Below the pieces are notes generated by a model. The model had not been told where the DNA came from. It ran no database searches and saw nothing but the letters and a program-made list of their open reading frames with translations. Below, piece by piece: positions 21,561-28,253 of a stretch of DNA of 64,000 bases (positions are counted from its first letter, which is position 1; each line of letters begins with the position of its first letter). The DNA comes from Defluviimonas sp. SAOS-178_SWC. Lineage in GTDB: Bacteria > Pseudomonadota > Alphaproteobacteria > Rhodobacterales > Rhodobacteraceae. The translations under genes and the position numbers were made by a program. The DNA lies in contig NZ_CP156081.1 in NCBI RefSeq assembly GCF_039830135.1, forward strand, positions 3,024,001-3,088,000, written 5' to 3'.

Positions 21561-22238
21561 TCAGTCGTCTGCGCGAAGCCGCGTCAGGATCTCGACCGCC
21601 GTCACCTTGAGCGGCTTGCCGAACCCCTCTGCGGCCATGCGGCCGGTAAGGTCCTCCTTCGTCAGGCCGCGGTCGATCTCGCGCAGAATCTCCGCTTCCT
21701 CCTGCGGCTCGTCGCGGGTCAGAACCTCGGCGATCAGTGCGTCGGCCTCGTCCATCGGGCTCCGGCCCGACAGGGTCGTGCGGATTCGCGTCTGGATTGC
21801 CCGTTCCTGTCGCACAGCCCTTGCGGCGACAGCGCCCTGCTTCAGGTCGATGATCCGCCGGTTCGTCGTCTCGACCGATTGGCGCAGGCGCAGGATCCGG
21901 GCGTCGAGCTGGGCGACGGTCTCGGCGCGGAGCGCGCTTTCGTTCTCCATCTCGGCGATCGCCTCTGCGGCCTCTCCGGCCAGCGTGTCATTACCCGCCG
22001 CAAGCGCCGCGCGCGCCCGGACGGTCAGATCGGCGGCCCGCGCTTCAAGCGCGGCAAGCTGGCGGGTTTCCGAGCGCTGGCGCTGGATAAGGCTCGCCAG
22101 GGTCGCTTTCGCCGCCTGCAAGCCGCCTTCAGCCTCGCGGATCTTCTGCTCGATCAGTTCGACGGAATACGTTCGTCGCACCGCCTCCTCGGCCCTAGCG
22201 CGTTCCCCCAGGAAGAGGGTTCGGATCGTCGTGAGCAT
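21561..22238 (-). CDS. PspA/IM30-family protein
   Basis: The 225-residue, almost entirely alpha-helical coiled-coil protein begins MLTTIRTLFLGERARAEEAVR. It continues with heptad-rich helices (QKIREAEGGLQAAKATLASLIQRQRSETRQLAALEARAADLTVRARAAL), as in PspA/Vipp1, which assemble on damaged membranes. Its amphipathic N-terminal helix fits membrane binding. ATG 22238 has GGAGGA four to five bases upstream. It lies downstream of a TetR gene, and three TGAAC-N3-GTTCA palindromes fill the gap. No pspF or pspBC genes are nearby. Confidence 0.8.
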   Translation of the reverse strand: MLTTIRTLFLGERARAEEAVRRTYSVELIEQKIREAEGGLQAAKATLASLIQRQRSETRQLAALEARAADLTVRARAALAAGNDTLAGEAAEAIAEMENESALRAETVAQLDARILRLRQSVETTNRRIIDLKQGAVAARAVRQERAIQTRIRTTLSGRSPMDEADALIAEVLTRDEPQEEAEILREIDRGLTKEDLTGRMAAEGFGKPLKVTAVEILTRLRADD

Positions 22239-22253
22239 CGGCTCCTCCATCAA

Positions 22254-22322
22254 TGAACATTGTTCATGACGGAGATGTAAGGAAGCGTGAACGTTGTTCA
22301 AGGATAATATGAACGGCGTTCG
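22254..22322. promoter_or_regulatory. Triple TetR-type operator between tetR and pspA
   Basis: TGAAC-N3-GTTCA occurs perfectly at 22254-22266 and 22288-22300 and with one mismatch (GTTCG) at 22310-22322. The same 13-base palindrome occurs again upstream of the TetR gene. This spacing and copy number are expected for the operator of the adjacent TetR-family repressor controlling pspA. Confidence 0.7.
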
Positions 22323-22330
22323 GGAAACGA

Positions 22331-22924
22331 TCAGTTTCCAATGCGGCAAAGAACCTGCGCGATCATCGCCTCGATGTTGTGGCGCGACACGCCCGAGATC
22401 CGGTTTTGCAGGCCAAGCAGGACAATCCCGTGCACCGCCGAGAACAGGGCGCGGACCATCAGGTCCAGCTCCTTCGGGCCGAGATCGGGGAAGAGTTCGG
22501 CCACCGGACCCGCGATATGGCCGAAGAGCGTCTGAAGCTCGTCACGGTACCAATCGGGCACCGCGCCGTCGTTGCTCATGTCGATGTCGAAGAGCGCGCG
22601 CCAGAGATGGGTGTTTTCGGCGGCAAAGCCGAGATAGGCGTTCGACATCAGGATCAGCCGCTCGACCGGCATCCTGCCGGCGCTGTCGGAAAGGGATGCG
22701 GCCACAGCCTCGCCAATCTTGCGGAAGGTTCGCCCGTTCACCGCCAGGATCAGCGCGTTCAGGTCGTCGAAGACGTTGTAGATCGCACCGAGCGCGCAGC
22801 CGGCCTCGGCCGCGACGTCCCGTGCCTTCACGGAGGACAACCCGTCTGACGCGATCCTACGCCCGGTCACGTCAACAAGCCGGTCGCGCAATTCCGCCTT
22901 ACGCTGTTCTGCCTTGCTGCTCAT
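22331..22924 (-). CDS. TetR-family transcriptional regulator
   Basis: The 197-residue regulator has an N-terminal helix-turn-helix (about residues 10-55, SVKARDVAAEAGCALGAIYNVFDDLNALILAVN). Its C-terminal ligand domain contains the WHG-like pattern (HLWRALFDIDM, VRALFSAVHGIVLLGLQ). ATG 22924 is preceded by AGGGGAG; a GTG at 22930 is in frame. It probably autoregulates and represses pspA, since copies of TGAAC-N3-GTTCA lie in front of both genes. The inducer is unknown. Confidence 0.88.
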   Translation of the reverse strand: MSSKAEQRKAELRDRLVDVTGRRIASDGLSSVKARDVAAEAGCALGAIYNVFDDLNALILAVNGRTFRKIGEAVAASLSDSAGRMPVERLILMSNAYLGFAAENTHLWRALFDIDMSNDGAVPDWYRDELQTLFGHIAGPVAELFPDLGPKELDLMVRALFSAVHGIVLLGLQNRISGVSRHNIEAMIAQVLCRIGN

Positions 22925-22935
22925 CGCCACTCCCC

Positions 22936-22948
22936 TGAACTGCGTTCA
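22936..22948. promoter_or_regulatory. TetR-type operator upstream of tetR
   Basis: A perfect TGAAC-TGC-GTTCA palindrome lies 11 bases upstream of the tetR ATG and matches the three copies in front of pspA, implying autoregulation. Confidence 0.65.
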
Positions 22949-23000
22949 TGGGTAGCGCACGAGCCTGTCGAGGAAAAGCCCGGATGCCCCCGCGCTCCGC

Positions 23001-23372
23001 TCAGAGAAAACCGCGCCAGATGAGGAGAGCGATCACCAGAACGCCGGTGGCGAAAAGACCGGTGGCAAAGCCGGTAAACATGTCGAGCAGGATCGCCTTG
23101 CGGCGCGCACCGGCACCGAGCGGCTTCAGATAGCGGACGCAGACATCGTAGGCATCGGCAATCCGTTCGTGATCGAGCCGGGAGAGCAGCTTCGGCACGC
23201 GCGCCTCCTCGTCGGCCTTGGCGAGATACTCGGCCTCGCGGCGCACCTTGCGCGGCAGGAACCGCCCGCCGCGGCGCAGTTTTTCGGCAAGCCCTTCGCC
23301 CCGGACACGCAGCCGCGCCTCCATCAACTCGGCGATCCGGCCGGCCATCTGCTGTACGGTCACGCCACTCAT
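23001..23372 (-). CDS. Small protein with C-terminal transmembrane segment
   Basis: The 123-residue protein of unknown family has a highly charged, helical N-terminal part (about 1-90, rich in Arg/Glu/Lys) and a single hydrophobic segment at about 96-120 (MFTGFATGLFATGVLVIALLIW) ending RGFL. It would be tail-anchored with the basic part in the cytoplasm. It is the gene immediately upstream of tetR on the same strand and may belong to the same membrane-related cluster. Confidence 0.7.
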   Translation of the reverse strand: MSGVTVQQMAGRIAELMEARLRVRGEGLAEKLRRGGRFLPRKVRREAEYLAKADEEARVPKLLSRLDHERIADAYDVCVRYLKPLGAGARRKAILLDMFTGFATGLFATGVLVIALLIWRGFL

Positions 23373-23461
23373 AAGACTCCCCTTGCCCTGCCAGATTACC
23401 GCTTGCCTTCCGCTGTCGCAACGTCACTGGAAGCGGTCGCGCCATTGGGCTAGGAAGGCGC

Positions 23462-24235
23462 ATGCTGAATTACACCGACCACGGAACGCCGAGCGGCCTG
23501 CCGACCCTTCTCATCGTGCATGGTCTGTTCGGGTCAGCCCGCAACTGGGGCGCCGTCGCCCGCCGCCTCGCCGATGCGCGGCGGGTCGTGACCGTCGACA
23601 TGCGCAATCACGGCGAAAGTTTTCACGCCGACGGTCACGGCTATGCCGACCTCGCGTCCGATCTTGCCAAGATCATCACCGAGATCGGCGCCCCTGTCGA
23701 TGTCGTCGGCCACTCGATGGGCGGCAAGGCGGCCATGCAACTGGCGCTGACCCGGCCCGATCTTGTCAACCGCCTCATCGTCGCGGATATCGCGCCGGTC
23801 GCCTACGGCCACAGCCAGGCCCACCTCACCCGGGCGATGCGGGCGCTCGATCTCACCGGCCTTACCGCCCGTGGCGATGCCGACCGCCGGCTTCAGGCCT
23901 TCGTGGACGACCCCGGCCTCAGGGCCTTCCTGCTGCAATCCCTCGACCTCAAGGGCGAGGTGCCGCGCTGGCGGCTCAATCTCGACGTTCTGGAGCGCGA
24001 GATGGACAGGATCACCGGATGGCCGGGCACGGACGGCCGGTTCGGGGGGCCGACGCTGTTCCTGACGGGTGCCCTGTCGGACTATGTCCGGCCCGAGCAT
24101 CGCCCCGAAATCAAGCGGCTCTTCCCGAATGCGCGTTTCGCGAAACTGCCCGGTGCGGGGCACTGGCTCCACGCCGACAAGCCCCGCGAGTTCGAGGCGG
24201 CCGTCAGGGCGTTCCTGACGCCCTCGGGCGGCTGA
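23462..24235 (+). CDS. Alpha/beta-hydrolase (YbfF-like esterase)
   Basis: The 257-residue alpha/beta-hydrolase shows the oxyanion-hole HGLFGSARNWG near residue 18, the nucleophile elbow VGHSMGGK near residue 80, and the C-terminal catalytic His in AGHWLHADKP near 240. The start motif LNYTDHG and the overall length fit the YbfF-type small acyl esterases. The substrate cannot be read from the sequence. It is divergent from the 123-residue membrane protein. Confidence 0.88.
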   Translation: MLNYTDHGTPSGLPTLLIVHGLFGSARNWGAVARRLADARRVVTVDMRNHGESFHADGHGYADLASDLAKIITEIGAPVDVVGHSMGGKAAMQLALTRPDLVNRLIVADIAPVAYGHSQAHLTRAMRALDLTGLTARGDADRRLQAFVDDPGLRAFLLQSLDLKGEVPRWRLNLDVLEREMDRITGWPGTDGRFGGPTLFLTGALSDYVRPEHRPEIKRLFPNARFAKLPGAGHWLHADKPREFEAAVRAFLTPSGG

Positions 24236-24371
24236 GAGCGGTTTGGCGACGGCGGCGGACCCGGCCAACGCGTCAATGATCGCGAACAGGCGGGACATCG
24301 TATCTTCCCCACCAGCGCGTGTCGCCGCTTGGATTTCAAGGCACCTCAACCGTTCCGGCCGTTGATCCGGA

Positions 24372-24677
24372 TCACGTCCGGCAGTCGAGTGAAAAACGGG
24401 CGACGCCGGTATCTCCGGGGATCTTCGTGACCATCGAGTTCGGGATCACCCGGCACCCGGTCGCGGCCTCTGCCGCCTCGACCATCATACGCGGCACGGG
24501 CGCGCGCTCCGCACGGGTGAGGTAGCCCATGCGCACAACTTCCGCCTCGCTTCCCTTGTGAAAGACAACGAATTCTATCCCGCCCCGCGTCACCTCTGCC
24601 CGGCCCGCGCCGAACATGTCCGGCGCGGGAGAGGCACAGGCGGAGAGGAAGAAAAGGAGAGCGAAACCCTTGCTCAT
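24372..24677 (-). CDS. Small lipoprotein, unknown function
   Basis: The 101-residue product carries a lipoprotein signal with the lipobox LSAC (residues 11-14) right after a short hydrophobic stretch, then a roughly 85-residue domain with two further cysteines (near 75 and 98). No family is recognised. Similar small lipoproteins are common in Rhodobacteraceae. Confidence 0.72.
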   Translation of the reverse strand: MSKGFALLFFLSACASPAPDMFGAGRAEVTRGGIEFVVFHKGSEAEVVRMGYLTRAERAPVPRMMVEAAEAATGCRVIPNSMVTKIPGDTGVARFSLDCRT

Positions 24678-24857
24678 GGCGCCATATTCGGCCGGCCGTG
24701 GTTAACGCCGGGTTAACGCCGTCACCGCCCCGAGATCGCCCTGACAAAGCCGGCACGATGGCTCGTAGCGTCAACGGGCGCCGCACACGGATATCCGCCC
24801 TTGAACCCGACCGTCCTTGCCCTCAGATTTGCAACGACAAGACCCTGGGAGATACCG

Positions 24858-24995
24858 ATGATCCGCCTGACCCTGCCTCTTCTCGTCCTCATGGCCCTCA
24901 CCGCTTGCGAAACCGTCAAGGGCGCCGGCCGCGACATCCAGGCCGCCGGCGCGACGATCTCGTCCGGGGCGAGCCAGGTTCAGTCAGACATGTAA
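24858..24995 (+). CDS. Entericidin EcnA/B-family lipoprotein
   Basis: The 45-residue product has a lipoprotein signal peptide with lipobox LTAC at about 14-17, followed by ETVKGAGRDIQAAGATISSGASQVQ. That is the amphipathic entericidin pattern. Entericidins are small cell-envelope lipoproteins named for toxin/antidote activity in E. coli; in most other bacteria the function is untested. GGGAGA lies upstream of the ATG. Confidence 0.85.
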   Translation: MIRLTLPLLVLMALTACETVKGAGRDIQAAGATISSGASQVQSDM

Positions 24996-25005
24996 TCCGG
25001 TCGCG

Positions 25006-25185
25006 TCAGTTTCCCATCCGCCCCGCGACGCCGACGGCGGCAGAACCGACACTGCCGGCCGACGTGCTCGACGGCGAGAAGAGCGCGGCGGGGACCGAAG
25101 GCTTGAACGCCCGGCCCGGGTTCTGCCCGGCCCAAAGCGCATAGGCGCCGACGATCGCGCCGCCGATGACGAGAATGCGTCCCAT
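25006..25185 (-). CDS. Small membrane-anchored or secreted protein, unknown
   Basis: This 59-residue ORF starts at ATG 25185 with GGGAGG seven to eight bases upstream. It has an N-terminal hydrophobic helix (MGRILVIGGAIVGAYALWAG) followed by a Ser/Gly/Pro-rich tail. The ribosome binding site and hydrophobic segment support coding. It converges on the entericidin gene. The function is unknown. Confidence 0.55.
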   Translation of the reverse strand: MGRILVIGGAIVGAYALWAGQNPGRAFKPSVPAALFSPSSTSAGSVGSAAVGVAGRMGN

Positions 25186-25451
25186 GACTCACCTCCCTGC
25201 ATGCCTGCGAAAGTGTGTCGCGGAAATCTGGCGAATTTTAGGCTTATTGCCGGGACGGGGTGCCGCGCCCTGACGAACGCGGTCAGGATGACGAGGCGTT
25301 GTCCCGCCGCCCGGCCCTCGATCTGCGCGGGATTGTCGATGCCCCCCCGAGGTGCCGCATGTGGCGGCGCAGCGCATATGTTGCGGTTTTCCGCGCCAGA
25401 CCTACGAGATTTCGTTGATCTTTGCCCCCATCCGCGCTATGGGTCGGCCCA

Positions 25452-25578
25452 CAGGTGCTACAGACGCGGTAGTGCATCCCTGATGCGGACGGGGCCCCCT
25501 GGAAACAGGCGGGTCCCGTTGCGTTTCGGATGAGCGAAAAATCGGACTCAGAAAAGGCGCCAGGTGCTCAGACGCGGT
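25452..25578. repeat. Direct repeat flanking the hairpin
   Basis: CAGGTGCTACAGACGCGGT at 25452-25470 recurs at 25561-25578 with a single base deleted (CAGGTGCT-CAGACGCGGT). The copies are 109 bases apart and bracket the GAAA hairpin. Confidence 0.55.
25490..25518. other. Stable hairpin with GAAA tetraloop
   Basis: CGGGGCCCCCTG (25490-25501) pairs with CAGG-C-GGGTCCCG (25506-25518) in a 12-base-pair stem with one bulged C and one G-U pair, closed by GAAA. GNRA-capped stems of this length are unusual in non-transcribed DNA and hint at a functional RNA on the plus strand. Confidence 0.4.
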
Positions 25579-26166
25579 CTTCGCACGTGCCTTGCGGCAC
25601 ACCCTGACGCCTTCCTGATCGGTCCGCCCGTTGCCGGGCCTTCCCACCAGTTCGCGACGATTCAATGAACCGCCACAACCACTTAGGGCCCGAAGACCTC
25701 TCGTGGCCCGCTCCGGTCCTTGCGCCACCGCGACCGCTTCAAGTCCGAGGACCGTCCACGATCCGCCAGCGGTCCGCACCGTGCGAGGGGTCGATACGGC
25801 CGGAGCCCATCTTACCACCCGCGAGTTGCGGAGACCTTTGCGTCCGCCCGGTGTCTTGCGATCCGTTGCGGTAAAGCCACGTTCGCCCTTCCCCCCGAGT
25901 CGGGCAAGGGAATAGCACCGCAGCATGGAAATTTCCGGGGGATAAACCCTTGAAATCACGTGTGGAAAAGCTGTGGAGAAGGCGAGGAAACGCTTTCGTG
26001 ACGGGCGGTTGCGGGATTGAACCGGACGCGGCCGGGCGGTGGCGGATTTCTGCACCCGCGAAGGGCCGCGCGCCAAACCGCCTGCGTTCGGGCGCGGATT
26101 TGTCCCGTCATTCTCCCGTAGGTTTCGCGTAGGTTTTCCGTAGCCCCGGTCCGCCCCCCGGCGGAA

Positions 26167-26195
26167 GCGGGAAGGACGGAACCCGCCCTTCCCGC
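26167..26195 (-). terminator. Hairpin downstream of the GYD-domain gene
   Basis: GCGGGAAGG (26167-26175) pairs perfectly with CCTTCCCGC (26187-26195), located 20 bases after the GYD gene stop on the minus strand. No T-run is present. Confidence 0.45.
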
Positions 26196-26214
26196 CACGC
26201 CCGCCCGCGCGGCC

Positions 26215-26544
26215 CTAGTTCGGGGCGCTGTACTTGCCGGCGATGGCGCCCGCGGCCTTCTGCGCCGCGAGGAACTCGGCCGAGGTGAAGCACTGCACGG
26301 TCTTGAGGTTCGAGACCGCCCCCGTGGCCCCGGCGACCATCAGCCCCGACAGCATCTTCGTCAGGTCGTCGGTCGACACGCGCATGATGAAGTCGCTGTC
26401 GCCGGTGGTGAGGAAGAAACTTTCCATCTTGCCGCCCGTCGAGGCGATGAGCGCCGCCGCCGCCTTTTCCCGGTCGCTCGGGTTGGCGATCATACCTTTC
26501 ATGGCGGCCGCGGTGTAGCAGCCGGTAATGATGTACTGTGCCAT
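26215..26544 (-). CDS. GYD-domain protein
   Basis: The 109-residue protein begins MAQYIITGCYTAAAMKGMIANPSDREKAAAALI and continues with a ferredoxin-like fold pattern (GGKMESFFLTTGDSDFIMRVSTDD), characteristic of GYD-domain (DUF1330-like) proteins. These are small oligomeric proteins of unknown function. ATG 26544 follows GGGAGGG; longer in-frame readings upstream look non-coding and were trimmed. Confidence 0.85.
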   Translation of the reverse strand: MAQYIITGCYTAAAMKGMIANPSDREKAAAALIASTGGKMESFFLTTGDSDFIMRVSTDDLTKMLSGLMVAGATGAVSNLKTVQCFTSAEFLAAQKAAGAIAGKYSAPN

Positions 26545-27025
26545 GTCCTGGTCCCTCCCGGGCGGGCACTCGCACACCCGGCCCACGGAATGCAGGCCGA
26601 TCCCGGAGACCCACCCAAGCGCGGAATGTAGCACAAATTGGCCGGCGGAGGGAGATGCGGTCGAGGACCGGAAAGGGACGTGCCAGTGGCATATGAGGGG
26701 GACCGTCGCGCCAGTGGCGCCGCGTAAGCCCCCGAATGACCCGGTCCGATTGGCTGGAGGCGTGAGCCGGAAGCCAAGTGGCTCTCCGTTATCGCCGTCG
26801 GTCGAAAATCGGGGCGCGGGACAGATCGGGCAGGAGCGGGAAGTTTTGGCGCGGATGATCGCTGAGGAAAGCTCATCCTACGGCTTTCACTACCAAAATG
26901 TAAGATCGGCTGAGATGCAACACGCCAAAGTTGGAACTTCTCGAGCCAAGCAGTATCGTGTTATAAGTACGTTGATAGTAGTAGCTTGGAAGTTTAGCAT
27001 AATATGATTCACTGGCATTTGATGC
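26545..27025. other. Intergenic stretch before the AT-rich islet
   Basis: No gene was recognised. Two short hairpins with AGT loops lie at 26681-26691 and 26708-26720. The DNA is GC-rich until about 26870 and then turns abruptly AT-rich, which marks the left edge of the islet that contains the next two genes. Confidence 0.55.
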
Positions 27026-27637
27026 ATGGCTGACATTTCTTTTGAGCGAGAGATTTTGACAGCGCTTGGAGGCACCGCTGTTGGCGCGCTTCTTTACACC
27101 GTTGGCAGCGCATATTTGGGCGGATACTATCAATATTTTGATATCTCTTTGAACGAACTCGATCTATCTCTTCATCAAATATTGTACTATGCGCTCTTCG
27201 GATTATATTCATCACTGCTCGCGAGCGCTCCATTGGTTATCTCGGTGCTTGTGTTATGGAAGTTGGCTTTGGACGAAAGCTTTCCACTAAAGAGGACCTC
27301 CCTCAATCCACACCTGATCGCCACGTTTTTGTCTTTGGCGGCTCTATTTATTATTGTATATTTAGTGATTCAAGCGAAAGATGCGGGAATTTCGAAGGCA
27401 GCCGCCGACCTACCAAATATTAAAAAAACCTATGTAAAGGTATACAATAATGAATCTGCGGCAAAATTAATTCGAAGTTTTGAGCTATCCGACAGCGAGG
27501 TCTGGGAGACGCACCACCTAATCTCGACAAAGGACATAACGTTCATAGTTGTTACCGCCCCGAACAACTCAACACGCCACACAATCAAAATTCCATTGAA
27601 TAAATCTACCATAGTTTCAATTCAAAGAGGTAACTAA
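27026..27637 (+). CDS. Membrane protein of unknown function, AT-rich islet gene 1
   Basis: The 203-residue protein has three probable transmembrane segments (about 12-34, 50-80, 93-115), including GGTAVGALLYTVGSAYLGGYYQYF and a loop with FDISLNELDLSLHQILYY. A C-terminal roughly 85-residue polar domain follows, probably outside the membrane or in the cytoplasm. The codon usage is strikingly AT-rich (AAA, AAT, ATT, TTA codons) compared with every neighbour, a sign of recent horizontal acquisition. No clear ribosome binding site precedes the ATG. It is followed one base after its stop by the second islet gene, so they form an operon. No family is assigned. Confidence 0.75.
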   Translation: MADISFEREILTALGGTAVGALLYTVGSAYLGGYYQYFDISLNELDLSLHQILYYALFGLYSSLLASAPLVISVLVLWKLALDESFPLKRTSLNPHLIATFLSLAALFIIVYLVIQAKDAGISKAAADLPNIKKTYVKVYNNESAAKLIRSFELSDSEVWETHHLISTKDITFIVVTAPNNSTRHTIKIPLNKSTIVSIQRGN

Positions 27638-27638
27638 G

Positions 27639-28253
27639 ATGAGCCAGGGATTGCGCTACTGCCTTCACTGCTCCGCATGCCTTATGCTACTCGTGCAGCC
27701 TTCTTCTGGACAGGGCACATCTGAAGACAGTCTGATTACCTTATCAACCTCCGTAAACATCGAGGGTAAGGTTTTTCGAATAATCGGCGATCCTTCAGAC
27801 AAGTTTGTTTTTGTTGACTCCCCGATGACGACGAACTCTCAAGGGAAAATAAAAGTAAGCGATTGTTATTCAAGTAAGATATATTTTTTTGATAGAGAAG
27901 AGCTGCAAAAGGAATCGGACGATCCTTGCGGTGACGCTGGAGGTTGGCGTATTGGCCCTGATTATGTCATAAAAATATTCTCTGAGGAAGACGGAAAGGT
28001 TAAAGACCTTGGAATCCTTAAATATGTTTCCGGTGACGCTGACAGCGTCGTGTATGAATACACCGCAAATACCGACAGTCATTTTGACGTGACGAAAATA
28101 ACTCGAACATTCAATTTCAATGGTAAGGAAATATCCACACTCGACGGAGATCGAGTAGATCTAACGATTAAGAATAACTATGATGGCTATGGGTATTTGC
28201 GCGTCAACCCCGATTGGGCAGGCATGCCGCCGACGCTGCCAGACGACGGCTAG
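27639..28253 (+). CDS. Probable secreted protein of unknown function, AT-rich islet gene 2
   Basis: The 204-residue product has a signal-peptide-like N-terminus (about 1-25, [17 protein letters not shown]) and a mature beta-rich domain with many Asp/Ser/Thr, and two later cysteines (near 74 and 97). AGAGG precedes the ATG, and the gap to gene 1 is one base. Codons are AT-rich except in the last 15 or so, where the DNA returns to the GC-rich host style. The stop overlaps the convergent lepA stop by four bases. The function is unknown; an envelope role together with the membrane protein is an inference. Confidence 0.75.
   Translation: MSQGLRYCLHCSACLMLLVQPSSGQGTSEDSLITLSTSVNIEGKVFRIIGDPSDKFVFVDSPMTTNSQGKIKVSDCYSSKIYFFDREELQKESDDPCGDAGGWRIGPDYVIKIFSEEDGKVKDLGILKYVSGDADSVVYEYTANTDSHFDVTKITRTFNFNGKEISTLDGDRVDLTIKNNYDGYGYLRVNPDWAGMPPTLPDDG

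Larger units (their letters stand above)
25186..26214. other. About 1 kb without a convincing protein gene; possible structured RNA
   Basis: Six-frame translations here are Arg/Gly/Pro/Ser-rich and lack ribosome binding sites or family resemblance, so I call no protein. The region holds a strong GNRA-type hairpin (25490-25518) and a 19-base near-perfect direct repeat (25452-25470 and 25561-25578). There are small TTGC-loop hairpins near 25588 and 25630, DnaA-box-like 9-mers at 25961-25980, an 11-base tandem repeat (26117-26143), and a hairpin serving the GYD gene (26167-26195). I checked for RNase P, tmRNA and SRP RNA core motifs and did not find them. Confidence 0.45.

Noticed and set aside
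24298..24349. 271-codon minus-strand frame over the hydrolase
   Set aside because: Mostly antisense of the hydrolase gene; only the first 20 residues look protein-like (reported as a low-interest observation).
25441..25920. Possible RNase P RNA, tmRNA or SRP RNA
   Set aside because: The GAGGAAAGTCCGG core of RNase P, the tmRNA tag/T-loop and the SRP GGAA-loop domain were looked for on both strands and not found.
25402..26076. 224-codon open frame on the minus strand in the gene-free stretch
   Set aside because: The translation is Arg/Gly/Ser/Pro-rich, has no ribosome binding site and no recognisable fold; long ORFs of this type arise by chance in GC-rich DNA.
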